From the NCBI RefSeq assembly GCF_904848585.1, contig NZ_CAJHCR010000005.1, positions 434,001-498,000 on the forward strand: a stretch of 64,000 nucleotides of DNA, read 5' to 3'. This document shows, piece after piece, positions 1 to 8,843 of this stretch. The stretch is from Paraburkholderia kirstenboschensis. GTDB taxonomy: Bacteria; Pseudomonadota; Gammaproteobacteria; Burkholderiales; Burkholderiaceae. The notes beneath the pieces were generated by a model. It was not told the origin of the DNA and did not search any database. It was given only the letters and a program-made list of their open reading frames with translations. Position 1 is the stretch's first letter. Every line of letters starts with the position of its first letter. Made by a program: the position numbers and the translations under genes.

Positions 1-835
1 CAAGTGCGGGAACGCTCGGGGCGTTATCCGGCGCGCGGCCGATCAGCACCGCGAGCGCGTTGATGGCAGACACGCGCTGCTGGCGCAAAGCCGGCAGTGT
101 CGCCGCCTCCGAAGCAGCATCCTGCTTCGAAGCGAGCGCCTGCGCACGCGACACTGACCCGAGCGCGTACCGGTGCTGGTCCTCGTTCGCAGCATCCCTC
201 GCCACGGCGACGAGCCGTTCGGTGAGCGCGATCTGACGATCGAGCCCCGCCACATTGATCGCCGTGCCGACGATGTTGGCGGCGAGCGCCCGCCGGGCCG
301 CTTCCAGCTCATACGCCTGCACATTCACGCGAGCGGCGCTCGCCTTGTTTGTGTAACGCGTCTGGCCGAAGAAGTCGAACGTATAGTGCGCGACAAGCTG
401 CCCGGCGAAAAAATTGTATTGCACCTGCTCCGGGCCAAGCCCCGGCACAACGGGCGAACGCGCGCGCTCCACTTGGGCGACACCATCCACTGACGGCAGT
501 GTGGACTCGCCGACCTGCGCGCGCAGTTGCTCTTGCGCGGCCGCCAACGTACGCCGCGAGGCCGCAAGCGTCGGGCTGTTGCTCAAGCCTTCCTCGACGA
601 GCGCATCGAGTGCGTCGGAGCGGTAGAGCCGCCACCATTGCGGAACGCCCGCCGCGCCGATATCGAACTGCTGTGCAACGCCCGCTGCAGCGACAGTCCC
701 GGATGGCTGCCTTTGTGCGCCATAGTGCTCAGGTGAAGGAGTCACCGGCGGTTCGCCGCTGGGGCCGAACGAACAAGCCGTCAATGCGAGCGCCGCTGTC
801 ACGGCAAAAATGGATGTTCTGTATACAAGACTCAT
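1..835 (-). CDS. NodT-type outer-membrane efflux lipoprotein (partial, runs off window start)
   Basis: The reading frame is open from ATG 835-833 to the window edge, giving about 278 residues without a stop. The N-terminus has a lipoprotein signal with lipobox LTAC near residues 18-21, followed by a Gly/Pro-rich linker. Next comes QWWRLYRSDALDALVEEGL, the typical opening of the first helical repeat of NodT/OprM-type outer-membrane factors, and then FDFFGQTR, matching the conserved YEIDFWGK-type segment. The family forms trimeric TolC-like channels that receive substrate from an inner-membrane pump and its adaptor. The start lies 2 bases after the stop of the RND pump gene, so it is the third gene of the efflux operon. 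The 3' end, roughly 40% of a usual 480-residue protein, is outside the window. Confidence 0.88.
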   Translation of the reverse strand, partial: MSLVYRTSIFAVTAALALTACSFGPSGEPPVTPSPEHYGAQRQPSGTVAAAGVAQQFDIGAAGVPQWWRLYRSDALDALVEEGLSNSPTLAASRRTLAAAQEQLRAQVGESTLPSVDGVAQVERARSPVVPGLGPEQVQYNFFAGQLVAHYTFDFFGQTRYTNKASAARVNVQAYELEAARRALAANIVGTAINVAGLDRQIALTERLVAVARDAANEDQHRYALGSVSRAQALASKQDAASEAATLPALRQQRVSAINALAVLIGRAPDNAPSVPAL

Positions 836-837
836 GC

Positions 838-3800
838 TCAAATTTCCGTATGCTCGGCGACGAGCTGTTGCACCCCGCGCTCGTCGCGCCGGACCCTGAA
901 GCACGCCGCGTACAGCGCGGGCAGGAAGAACACAGTCAATACCGTGGCAATCGTGATGCCGCCCATCAGCGCGGTCGCCATGGGACCAAAGAAGCCCGAG
1001 CGCAAGAGCGGAATCAACGCGAGGACGGCGGCGGCAGCGGTCAGCGTGATCGGCCTGAAACGCCTCACCGTGGCCCCGACAATCGCGTCGAAGCGCGAAT
1101 GCCCTGCCGCGATGTCCTGATCGATCTGGTCGACCAGAATCACGGAGTTGCGCATGATGATGCCGAACATCGCAATCACGCCCAGCAGCGCGACGAAACC
1201 AAACGGCTTGCCGAACAGCAGCAGCGCGGCCACGACGCCAATCAGACCGAGCGGTGCTGTCAGCACCACGATGAACGTGCGCGCGAAGTTCTTCAGCTGG
1301 ATCATCAACAACAGCAGCACGGCAATGATCATCAACGGCATTTCGGCATTGATCGACGTCTGGCCTTTTGCGCTTTCTTCTACGGCGCCGCCCACCTGAA
1401 TGCGATAGCCGACCGGCAGCCTTGCGGTTTGCGCCGCAAGTGCATGTTCGATGTCGCGGGTCACGTCGATCCCCTGCGCGTCGCCGCGCACGTCCGCCTG
1501 CACCGTGATTGTCGGCTGACGGTCGCGTTGCCAGATGACGCCGTACTCGAGCGTATTGCGCACGTGTCCGAGCGAGCCGAGCGGCACCGCGCCGTTGGGC
1601 GTCGGAATCGCGAGGCTCGTGAGCTGTGCGGGGTCGACGCGTTCGGTCTTTGGCGCACGCAGATCGACATTGATCAGCTTATCGCGCTCGCGGTACTGCG
1701 TAACCGTGTACCCCGATAGCGTCATGGCGAGGAAGTTCGATACATCTTCCGAGCTGACACCAAGCTGGCGCGCCCGGTTCTGGTCGACCTCGAACGAGAT
1801 CGAGCGCTCCGCCGGCTCGTCCCAGTCGAACTGCACGTTGCGCGTGCGCGGATCAGCGCGGACCTTGTCCGACACGTCTTGAGCAATCGATCGCACGGTC
1901 GCGATATCGTCGCCACTCACGCGGAACTTGATCGGAAAGCCGACCGGCGGACCATTCTCGAGGCGCGCGACACGCGCCCGCACGCCAGAGAAGTCCTTCT
2001 CGAGTTTGCCGTCGAGCCAGTGCATCAGTTCCTCGCGGTTTTCGACGCTTTTTGCCGTAATCACGAATTGCGCGAAATTCGGCTGCTGAAGCTGCTGGTC
2101 GAGCGTCAGGTAAAAGCGCGGCGCGCCCGTGCCAACAAAGTCGACGAAGTGGTCTATCCCGGCCTTACCGTCGAGCGCCTTTTCGAGGCGCTTCGCTTCA
2201 CGCTGCGTCGCTTCGAACGAGGCGCCTTCCGGCAGCCTGAGATCGACTAGCAACTCTGGCCGTTCAGAGTTCGGGAAGAACTGTTGCGGCACGCGCGTGA
2301 AGGCCAGCATGGAAATCGCGAAAAGCACGACGGTGATGCCGAGCACGACCCATCGACGCTCGACGCACCACGCAACCCACCCCGACAGGTGCCGGTAGAA
2401 GCCGGTGTTGCCGATTTCATGCGGATCATGGTGTGCACCGCCGGGTTGAGGCTTGCGTTCCGGCAGCAGGTAATAACCCAGCAACGGAACCAGCACGACC
2501 GCTGCAAACCACGAAACGATCAGCGAAATGGCCGACACTTCGAAGATCGAACGCGTGTACTCGCCGGTGCTGGATTTGGCCAGCGCGATCGGCAGGAAGC
2601 CCGATACCGTGACGAGCGTACCCGTCAACATCGGGAATGCCGTGCTCGAATAGGCGAATGCTGCCGCGCGCGCACGGCTCCAGCCCTGCTCCAGCTTCAC
2701 CGCCATCATTTCGACGGCGATGATGGCGTCATCGACGAGCAGGCCCAGCGCAAGCACGAGGGTGCCGAGCGAGACCTTGTCCAGGCCGATATTGAACAAG
2801 TGCATGCACAGTGCCGTGACCGCGAGCACGATCGGAATGGTGATCACGACGACCATGCCCGTGCGCAGACCGAGCGAGACGAGACTGACGACCAGCACGA
2901 TTGCCACCGCTTCGCCGACCGACCTTGCGAACTCATCCACTGAGTGCTTGACCGCGTGCGGCATGCTTGAAACAGGTGTAAGTTTCAGCCCCGCAGGCAG
3001 CGTAGCCTGCAGTTCGGCGGTTTGTGCGTCGAGCGCCTTGCCGAGGCTTATTACGTCGCCGCCCTTTTGCATCGTCACGCCGATGCCGAGCACGGCTTGA
3101 CCGCCGACGCGCATCTGGGTCGCAGGCGGGTCGTCATATCCGCGAGTGACTTTCGCAATGTCGCCCAGCCGGAACGTGCGCTTGTTGATGGTGATGAGCA
3201 CATCCGAGAGGGCCTGTACATCCTTGAGCGCCCCGCTCGGCCGCACGTACACGCGGTCGTCCGCGGTCGTGATGGTGCCGACGGGCGCCACGGTGTTTTG
3301 TGCGTCGATCGCCTGCGCTAGCTGTTGCGGCGTGATCGAGAGCCGTGAGAGCTGGGCGTTCGAGATTTCGACGAAGATGCGCTGATCGGGATCGCCGAAA
3401 TAGTCGACCTTGGCAACGCCGTGTATTCGCAGCAGGACGGTGCGCAGCTTGTCGGCATAGTCGTGCAGTTGCGCCGGCGAAAAGCCGTCGCCTTCTAGCG
3501 CATAGATGTTGGTGTAGACGTCGCCGAATTCGTCGTTGAAAAACGGGCCGACCGTGCCCTTCGGCAGTGTCGCGGCAATGTCGCCGACCTTTTTGCGCAC
3601 CTGATACCACGTTTCCGGCACTTCCTTGACGGGCGCCGAGTCCTTCATGGCGAAGAAGATCATCGACTCGCCCGGGCGCGAGTAACTCTTGATGTTGTCG
3701 ATGTTCGGCGCGGCTTGAAGCTGGCGGCCGATCCGGTCCGTGATCTGTTCCTGCACCTCGCGGGCAGTCGCACCAGGCCAGTAGGTCTTGATCACCATCG

Positions 3801-4011
3801 TGCGGAAGGTGAACGGCGGGTCCTCCGACTGCGCGAGTTTCGTATAGCCGATCACGCCGAAAAGCGTGGCGAGGCCAATCAGGAAGATCACCAACTGCTG
3901 ATGACGCAGTGCCCAGCCGGAAAGGTTGAAGCCGTCCTCGCCAGATTGGTCTGCCCCGGAATGCGGAACGGGCCCGCTCTCGCGTACGGATTCATGGTCG
4001 CGGGAATTCAT
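838..4011 (-). CDS. RND efflux pump inner-membrane permease (AcrB/TriC-like)
   Basis: This protein of 1057 residues has the full length of hydrophobe/amphiphile RND exporters. It starts with a cytoplasmic stretch and a first membrane helix at about residues 38-55, then a large periplasmic porter domain, a central helix bundle, a second periplasmic domain and a final bundle. The proton-relay Asp pair is present in helix 4 (LGLLVDDAIIA, about residues 423-424). The N-terminal FNLSGWALRHQQLVIFL resembles the TriC/MexW-like branch more than AcrB itself, but this is by eye. It exports small toxic molecules using the proton gradient. The start overlaps the stop of the adaptor gene by 4 bases (ATGA), so translation is coupled. 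The substrate cannot be inferred. Confidence 0.95.
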   Translation of the reverse strand: MNSRDHESVRESGPVPHSGADQSGEDGFNLSGWALRHQQLVIFLIGLATLFGVIGYTKLAQSEDPPFTFRTMVIKTYWPGATAREVQEQITDRIGRQLQAAPNIDNIKSYSRPGESMIFFAMKDSAPVKEVPETWYQVRKKVGDIAATLPKGTVGPFFNDEFGDVYTNIYALEGDGFSPAQLHDYADKLRTVLLRIHGVAKVDYFGDPDQRIFVEISNAQLSRLSITPQQLAQAIDAQNTVAPVGTITTADDRVYVRPSGALKDVQALSDVLITINKRTFRLGDIAKVTRGYDDPPATQMRVGGQAVLGIGVTMQKGGDVISLGKALDAQTAELQATLPAGLKLTPVSSMPHAVKHSVDEFARSVGEAVAIVLVVSLVSLGLRTGMVVVITIPIVLAVTALCMHLFNIGLDKVSLGTLVLALGLLVDDAIIAVEMMAVKLEQGWSRARAAAFAYSSTAFPMLTGTLVTVSGFLPIALAKSSTGEYTRSIFEVSAISLIVSWFAAVVLVPLLGYYLLPERKPQPGGAHHDPHEIGNTGFYRHLSGWVAWCVERRWVVLGITVVLFAISMLAFTRVPQQFFPNSERPELLVDLRLPEGASFEATQREAKRLEKALDGKAGIDHFVDFVGTGAPRFYLTLDQQLQQPNFAQFVITAKSVENREELMHWLDGKLEKDFSGVRARVARLENGPPVGFPIKFRVSGDDIATVRSIAQDVSDKVRADPRTRNVQFDWDEPAERSISFEVDQNRARQLGVSSEDVSNFLAMTLSGYTVTQYRERDKLINVDLRAPKTERVDPAQLTSLAIPTPNGAVPLGSLGHVRNTLEYGVIWQRDRQPTITVQADVRGDAQGIDVTRDIEHALAAQTARLPVGYRIQVGGAVEESAKGQTSINAEMPLMIIAVLLLLMIQLKNFARTFIVVLTAPLGLIGVVAALLLFGKPFGFVALLGVIAMFGIIMRNSVILVDQIDQDIAAGHSRFDAIVGATVRRFRPITLTAAAAVLALIPLLRSGFFGPMATALMGGITIATVLTVFFLPALYAACFRVRRDERGVQQLVAEHTEI

Positions 4012-5186
4012 GACGGAAAGTCCTCCCCATGCAGGGGCGCCACTACATGCACGTGCTGGCCCACGCTCACCGCATGCACGCCTTGAACTATCACGCGGTC
4101 GCCGTCATGGAGGCCGGATGCAATGGAGACCGTTCGCTCGTCATATCGCTGCACCGTCACGGGACGCAATTCGAGCGTATCGGTGCCCGCACGCACCACC
4201 CAGACTGCGGGGTTCTCGCCCTGGTGAAAGAGCGCCGTCACAGGTATCGTGAACGGCTGTGCGGCTGCCGCATTGCCGACGGCATTGAACGCAACGGTGG
4301 CGGTCATGCCGGGGCGCACTTCAGGGCTGGGCGCGTTCAGGGTGAGCTTGATGCGCCATGTCCGGCTTTGCGGATCTGCGCTGGGCGAGACCTCGCGCAC
4401 GCGAGCTTCGAACAGCTTGCCGGGCAATGCAGGCAGTCTGACGCGCGCCATGCTGCCGACTGTCACCGAGCTAAGCGTCTGCTCGGGAGCGTCGCAGATG
4501 ATATCTACGTCGCCTGTCCAGTCGAGGTGATAGATGGATTGGGTTGCCTGAACATTCTGGCCCGTGTCGGCGTCCTCCGACGTAATCACACCGTCATGGT
4601 CTGCTGTCAGCGTCGCATAGCGCAGATTGTCCGACGCGAGCGCCATCTGCGCGAGCGCCGAGTCGCGCTGCGCAATAGCGGATGCGTACGCGTCCTGCGT
4701 CTGTTCGAGCTGCGCAGGTGCAATCAGGTTTGCTTGCGCCTGCGCCTGATCCCGATTGAGCTGCTGCTTCGCGTAGACGAACCGGTGTTCGGCGGCATCG
4801 AGCTGCGCTCGCGCGTTCGCCAGGTTACTGCGAAGATCCGTTGGATCGAGGAGCGCTACGGCCTGCCCCGCCTTGACCGCGTCGCCGAGACGAAGGCGCC
4901 GTTCGATGATCTTGCCTCCCACTCTGAACGAAAGCGCCGTGGAGTAGCGAGCCTGCACCTGAGCCGGCCATAAAGCACTTACCGTGCGCCCGTCAGCGTG
5001 CACGGCCAGGGCGACCACGGGCTTCGGCTCCGGAGCGGCCGCTTCCCGCGGGTGGCATGCCGAGAACAGGACCGCGCAACTAGCCGCAAGCGCCACGCGT
5101 GCGCACTGCAGAGATTGGAGGAAGGAAGGTAAGAAGCGATGCGCAGGCGCCTGCGCGATAGGGCCGGAATGTTTCACGATGTTCAC
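4008..5186 (-). CDS. RND efflux periplasmic adaptor (HlyD/AcrA family)
   Basis: The predicted protein of about 392 residues is a membrane-fusion adaptor. The signal region VALAASCAVLFSAC ends in a lipobox-like Cys near residue 44, so it is probably a lipoprotein. It is followed by the first half of a lipoyl domain (QVQARYSTALSFRVGGKIIERRLRLGD in part), an alpha-helical hairpin rich in Ala/Gln, and a beta-barrel domain. Such adaptors join the RND pump to the outer-membrane channel. It is the first gene of the operon adaptor-pump-OMF. The start used is GTG at 5186; no strong ribosome site precedes it, and the long pre-signal segment makes a start further in possible. A TetR gene is divergent, about 410 bases away. 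Confidence 0.92.
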   Translation of the reverse strand: MNIVKHSGPIAQAPAHRFLPSFLQSLQCARVALAASCAVLFSACHPREAAAPEPKPVVALAVHADGRTVSALWPAQVQARYSTALSFRVGGKIIERRLRLGDAVKAGQAVALLDPTDLRSNLANARAQLDAAEHRFVYAKQQLNRDQAQAQANLIAPAQLEQTQDAYASAIAQRDSALAQMALASDNLRYATLTADHDGVITSEDADTGQNVQATQSIYHLDWTGDVDIICDAPEQTLSSVTVGSMARVRLPALPGKLFEARVREVSPSADPQSRTWRIKLTLNAPSPEVRPGMTATVAFNAVGNAAAAQPFTIPVTALFHQGENPAVWVVRAGTDTLELRPVTVQRYDERTVSIASGLHDGDRVIVQGVHAVSVGQHVHVVAPLHGEDFPS

Positions 5187-5535
5187 AAGACGGGCAATAA
5201 CCCAGGTAAGAAAGTTTCCTCATGCGGTGCAAACCTGAAGTGCCATCAAGCACAGCTTGCTATCAGCGAGGACATACAAAACTAGCTCCGTTGATACGTT
5301 AGTTGTCCTTCTTTATACGTCCATATCGGTGCATGCCATCCGGGCACGACTCACGCAGTCAGTAGTTGACGCCGCGCCCGCTCATGCCTGGGCCCGATGA
5401 TCTGCCAGCCTGTCAGTTTCGCCCGAAGACCTGGCGAGACCGCGATGGGCATTTTTTCGCTCCCTCGGCATTAATCAGCTCTTCGTACGTCCGGTTGCGG
5501 CGGCCGGAATGAGATTAGACCCATTACTGATGGTA
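5187..5535. other. Intergenic region of the efflux operon and TetR gene
   Basis: No gene is supported here. It must hold the leftward promoter of the efflux operon. The stretch at about 5270-5340 is AT-richer than its surroundings, but I could not pick a convincing -35/-10 pair for the minus strand. Confidence 0.5.
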
Positions 5536-5564
5536 TTGTCAACCATGACATATAAATCTAAAAT
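5536..5564 (+). promoter_or_regulatory. TetR gene promoter with overlapping inverted-repeat operator
   Basis: A sigma-70-like promoter is readable: TTGTCA at 5536-5541, a 17-base spacer and TAAAAT at 5559-5564, which predicts a transcript start near 5571 and a leader of about 28 bases. The inverted repeat TGTCA-acca-TGACA (5537-5550) lies over the -35 box, the usual place for an autorepressing TetR operator. Assignment of the operator to the neighbouring TetR protein is inference. Confidence 0.5.
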
Positions 5565-5598
5565 CTGAACATCGAACAAGTAAGATCACGGAGCCGAC

Positions 5599-6354
5599 AT
5601 GCCAGATGCCCTAAAGCCGCGCACCAGTCGCGCACGCGCGCTCAAGGCGCCAATCGCATCTTGCGGCGCCGTCGACGGGAGCTTCCCGCGCGGCGCCCGT
5701 CGCAAACGCGAGACGCGCGCCCGCCTGCTCGACGCTGCGCTGCAACTGGTGGCGGCCAATGGCTTGAACTCCGTGACCATTAACGAAATCACCGAGGCAG
5801 CCGACGTCGGGTTCGGCTCTTTCTACAACCACTTTGAGTCAAAGGAAGGCATCTTCACGGCGCTGATCGAATGGCTGTTCGAGGAATTCGCAAATTCGCT
5901 CGATCGCCACGCCGCGGGGTTGTCCGATCCAGCGGAAGTGATCGCCGTCTCAGTGCGTCATACGCTGTTGCGGGCACACCGCGAGCCGGTTTGGGGGCAA
6001 CTTCTTATCCGCGAAGGCTTGTCGCCGCGCGCGCTCAGCAGGGGTCTCGGCCTGCGCCTGCTGCGCGACATCGAGAAGGGCATTTCAGAAAGGCGCTTTG
6101 TGATCGCGGACCAGCTCATGTCCGTTATCTCCGTGATCGGCACGGTGCTCGCGGGAATTGCCGCCGAGCTGCAATTGACCGTCTCGTCGAAGCGCACAGT
6201 TCGTGCGCGAAAAATGCTTCGCTCGAAAGAGGAGAAGTTTGCGCAGCGAACCGCCGCCATCGTGTTGCAGGCGTTCGGTCTCTCACGTGTGGAGGCCGAG
6301 CGGATCGCACGACGTCCACTGCCCAGCGTTCCCGCCGGTCAGACCTTGCCGTGA
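5599..6354 (+). CDS. TetR/AcrR family transcriptional regulator of the RND operon
   Basis: The protein has 251 residues. The N-terminal DNA-binding domain spans about residues 36-82, with RETRARLLDAALQLVAANG as helix 1 and VTINEITEAADVGFGSFYNHF as the helix-turn-helix. The C-terminal ligand domain is unassigned. It carries an unusually long basic N-terminal extension of about 35 residues before the domain. GGAG at 5590-5593 supports the ATG at 5599. It is divergent from the RND operon, the standard position for its repressor; which molecule relieves repression is unknown. Confidence 0.9.
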   Translation: MPDALKPRTSRARALKAPIASCGAVDGSFPRGARRKRETRARLLDAALQLVAANGLNSVTINEITEAADVGFGSFYNHFESKEGIFTALIEWLFEEFANSLDRHAAGLSDPAEVIAVSVRHTLLRAHREPVWGQLLIREGLSPRALSRGLGLRLLRDIEKGISERRFVIADQLMSVISVIGTVLAGIAAELQLTVSSKRTVRARKMLRSKEEKFAQRTAAIVLQAFGLSRVEAERIARRPLPSVPAGQTLP

Positions 6355-6529
6355 CGGCGCGACTAGCGCGAGCTTTGCGCCCCTTCGCACGTGCGGCCGC
6401 ACGGCCAGGATACAGAATCGGCCGGTAGGCGCGATCGCGCTGCACATCTGATCGGACGAACGCGACGTCGATCTGATCTGGTAGAGGGCGAAGAATCCGA
6501 ACAGCCGCCCAAAACCGCTCCGAGGCTTC

Positions 6530-6800
6530 CTTTTGGGCAGCTACGCACATCAGCCGGATGATGAGTGTGACGGACAGCGCAAACAAATACATCATCCCCA
6601 GCGCCGTGAGGCCGCGTGGAGGGCGATCGCGCGCCAGCTACTCCACGCCCGGCTGAAAAATGTATGCAACGAGCGCCCCAAGCAGAAACGGCGTAAGAAC
6701 GGCACGCAGGTTGAGCAGCAATACTGCCTACAGCTAAAGCTAAAGCTAAAGCAACAGCACACCACACCAAAGATTGGCGATGGCAAACAGTCATCGACGC
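6530..6800 (-). pseudogene. Relic of an AI-2E/PerM family permease
   Basis: Read on the minus strand, the segment encodes LRAVLTPFLLGALVAYIFQ, which matches LRPVLTPFLLGALIAYMLQ of the intact AI-2E permease encoded at 14543-15604. After PGVE there is an in-frame TAG where the intact copy has Trp, and the frame then continues as LARDRPPRGLTALGMMYLFAL. The upstream part, SLVWCAVALALALAVGSIA, lies in a different frame, so there is also a frameshift. A hexamer GCTAAA is repeated three times at 6733-6750 close to that break. Nothing similar to the rest of the protein can be found toward 6400, so only the N-terminal fifth survives. Confidence 0.8.
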
Positions 6801-7038
6801 CCCATTGAGCGAGTGATCGAGTGGCTTTGGCCGTTGGGTCGAAGCGTCGGCGGAAGCCTCCGTCTTAACCGCGGGACCCGACGATGACGCGGTTGCCCGC
6901 CGGCGCATCCGTCAGATTCGCGTCGCAAGTTTAGCGGCGCTGCGAGTCACCCTGGCATTACCCTGTTGGCGTGACGGGTCTTGCGGCGTCGCCGGCTCGC
7001 GGGTGCTTATCCGATCGCCCGCCGGGTCGCCCGGCGAC
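6801..7038. other. Non-coding stretch
   Basis: The frames on both strands here are short and compositionally unlike proteins. I see no gene and no clear regulatory element. Confidence 0.4.
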
Positions 7039-7221
7039 CTAAATCCACATTGGCGGCGCCTTCGGATCGGGCTGCGGCATCATCGCCGGTGCGGCCATCG
7101 CGGGAACGACAATCGCAATGACCCGCGGTGTGGGCATCACAATTGTGGAGCAACCGCAGACCGTCGCAGCGAGCGGGAACGGGCACAGCAAGGCGAAAAA
7201 GAAGCGCGGTCGTCGCATCAT
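7039..7221 (-). CDS. Possible small lipoprotein
   Basis: A minus-strand frame of 60 residues begins MMRRPRFFFALLCPFPLA and reaches a Cys-containing AATVCGC segment, which looks like a signal peptide with a lipobox. It ends in a Met/Pro-rich tail (PQPDPKAPPMWI). Upstream of the first ATG is GGTGGCAGGA, a fair ribosome site. The opposite strand carries a Gly/Ala/Ile-rich frame over the same bases, so strand choice is uncertain. I do not recognise a family. An AT-rich block with TATAAT read on the minus strand (7352-7347) lies about 125 bases upstream. Confidence 0.35.
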   Translation of the reverse strand: MMRRPRFFFALLCPFPLAATVCGCSTIVMPTPRVIAIVVPAMAAPAMMPQPDPKAPPMWI

Positions 7222-7479
7222 TCCTGCCACCGATGCAGCGAATTGTTCAAGTTTTGGTCGAACAGTTATGGGTGACATCTCCAGGGTCGATGCAGCGTGT
7301 GTTGGGGCGACTCGCCTACACCGTTTCGTGGACGGGTCCAAATGTGATTATACTATCATATGTGATTGTACACATCACAGCAGACTTAAGAAGATGCAAC
7401 CACGCTGCACCGGCGGTCGCGATGCGCCGCGCGCTGCGTTGCCGTCCGGCTCGCGGACGGTGGCAGATGCGCGGAGGGG

Positions 7480-7662
7480 TCAATGCGTGAGGACGCTCGT
7501 GTGCGCGGCCAGGCGCTCGACCTCGAGTAGCGCCTGGCCAAGCACATCGATAGCCCCATTCGTGGTGGAGGCCGTAGCAGCGCTGCGCAATGCATGCTGT
7601 ACGAGCTCATGAATGACCTCCGTGTTCGATGAACCGACCTGGAATATGATTTGGTGTTCCAT
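7480..7662 (-). CDS. Small hypothetical protein (60 aa)
   Basis: The ATG at 7662-7660 is preceded by CAGGA six bases upstream, which decides the start over a longer in-frame extension whose composition looks non-coding. The product is MEHQIIFQVGSSNTEVIHEL followed by a helical Ala/Leu/Val-rich part ending LAAHTSVLTH. It has no signal peptide or membrane segment. I do not recognise the family, and nothing in the neighbourhood suggests a role. Confidence 0.5.
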   Translation of the reverse strand: MEHQIIFQVGSSNTEVIHELVQHALRSAATASTTNGAIDVLGQALLEVERLAAHTSVLTH

Positions 7663-8180
7663 AAGTATTCCTGCGTAAATAGCGAGGTGTGTATGAGTGG
7701 ATGCAGTATAAACAAAGCGCGCCATCATTCGACGTGCGCAATTATGAGTTGCGAGATCTTCAACATATGGGTTTGCGTGAACCGCGAATAGCTGGCAGCA
7801 GAACAACAGGCTCAAGCTATTCCCGTACTCACGCCGGGTCTTGTTAGCGAACCTCTGTCGGGGCGTGCACGCTCGACTGGCCGCTCCCGTTGACGTGAGG
7901 CCCAGTTCGAGACCGTCGAAGCGACTGTGGTGCGTGTCATTCAGATGGTCCGCAGCGTCCCTGCCTTCGGGCACGGTATAGAAGCGCGCGCCGCTTCAGG
8001 GCAATCGGCTGCGAGGCTTGCAGCGACGGCAACTCTCCATTGCTCCGGGGATGCTTGTAAGCAGACGGTAACTGACTAAACTGGCACCAACGAACTGGCA
8101 AACAGCACCCATGCCTCGCCAAACCGTTGTTCCCCCAACACCGCGTCTCCTGCATCCGACGCTCGCTATGGAGTCTGATC
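7663..8180. other. Intergenic stretch without a supported gene
   Basis: The only long frame here is an upstream in-frame extension of the 60-residue gene on the minus strand. It lacks a ribosome site and coding-like composition. The last bases (GGAG at 8170-8173) belong to the next gene. Confidence 0.4.
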
Positions 8181-8552
8181 ATGCAAAAGTCCAAGACCTT
8201 CATCCCCGTCCCTGTTGTCGCGTCGATCCTGTCCCTTTCGACCGCCGCATTCGCTAGCAGCGATGGTCCCCAAAAGTATGAGCAAGCGGCTGCGCAAACG
8301 GTTCAGCGTCAAACGGTTGAGGGTCAAACGGTCGGCTACCACGACCGCACGAGCGCCGCTACACAACATGCAATGGACTTTCAGGCGGTATTCGCCCGCG
8401 TGGAAGCCCAACGACAGGCGTTCGACAACTACGGCGGGATGGATAGTTCGTCCGCTTCCCGCCCCTCAGACAACGCAGCGTCGAATCGATCCGTCGACTT
8501 CAGTACCGCAACGGCGACCTGGCGTTACAAGGCAATCCTGGCCGCGCGCTGA
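8181..8552 (+). CDS. Small secreted hypothetical protein with QTV repeats
   Basis: The protein has 123 residues from ATG 8181, which has GGAG about 8 bases upstream. It starts with a Sec signal peptide (MQKSKTFIPVPVVASILSL, cleavage after AFA near residue 25) and is therefore probably periplasmic. The mature part begins with a short tandem repeat: CAAACGG recurs at 8295, 8310 and 8325 with a 15-base period, encoding QTVQR-QTVEG-QTVG. The rest is polar and rich in Ser, Ala and Gln. It resembles the many small secreted proteins of Burkholderiaceae, but I cannot assign a family. The next small secreted protein follows after 57 bases on the same strand. Confidence 0.65.
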   Translation: MQKSKTFIPVPVVASILSLSTAAFASSDGPQKYEQAAAQTVQRQTVEGQTVGYHDRTSAATQHAMDFQAVFARVEAQRQAFDNYGGMDSSSASRPSDNAASNRSVDFSTATATWRYKAILAAR

Positions 8553-8609
8553 GACAGCCTGCGGCTGCCAACCGCATCAAATTCAAGTCAATCAGCTGGA
8601 AAAATTGAA

Positions 8610-8843
8610 ATGAAAAAGACCTTCCTCGTACTGTTCGCATTCCTTACTAGCACATCCGTGCTTGCGCAAAACAATCTGCCGCAGCAATTCCCGTCGCAGC
8701 AGCCCTCGTCCGCCGGACAATCCCCCACGAAGCAGCTTTCACAGGGTGGGCCGCAGCTTCCGAACCCTCCCCAGCTTCCGCAGCTTCCGAACCAGGTTCC
8801 GACACAAGCGTCGACGCAAGTCCAGACCCAGCTTCCGAAATAA
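8610..8843 (+). CDS. Small secreted Pro/Gln-rich protein
   Basis: The product has 77 residues and a clear signal peptide (MKKTFLVLFAFLTSTSVLA, cleavage before QNN). The mature 58 residues are low complexity, made of Pro, Gln, Leu, Ser and Thr, with repeated QLPN/QLPQ units from the recurring bases CAGCTTCCG. It is probably an intrinsically disordered periplasmic peptide. GGAAAAATTGAA upstream is a modest ribosome site. It may share a transcript with the secreted protein gene just before it. The function is unknown. Confidence 0.6.
   Translation: MKKTFLVLFAFLTSTSVLAQNNLPQQFPSQQPSSAGQSPTKQLSQGGPQLPNPPQLPQLPNQVPTQASTQVQTQLPK

Noticed and set aside
349..1719. Long plus-strand frame of 456 codons
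   Set aside because: It is antisense to the outer-membrane factor and the RND pump gene, whose families are clear, and its composition is Arg/His-rich shadow sequence.
7003..7275. Plus-strand Gly/Ala/Ile-rich frame opposite the possible small lipoprotein
   Set aside because: It has no good start or ribosome site; the glycine pattern is suggestive but too short to support a gene.
7361..7379. TGTGAT-n7-ATCACA resembling a CRP site
   Set aside because: The spacing between the TGTGA and TCACA cores is 9, not 6, and no clear target gene lies in a suitable position. The AT-rich block may still be a promoter.
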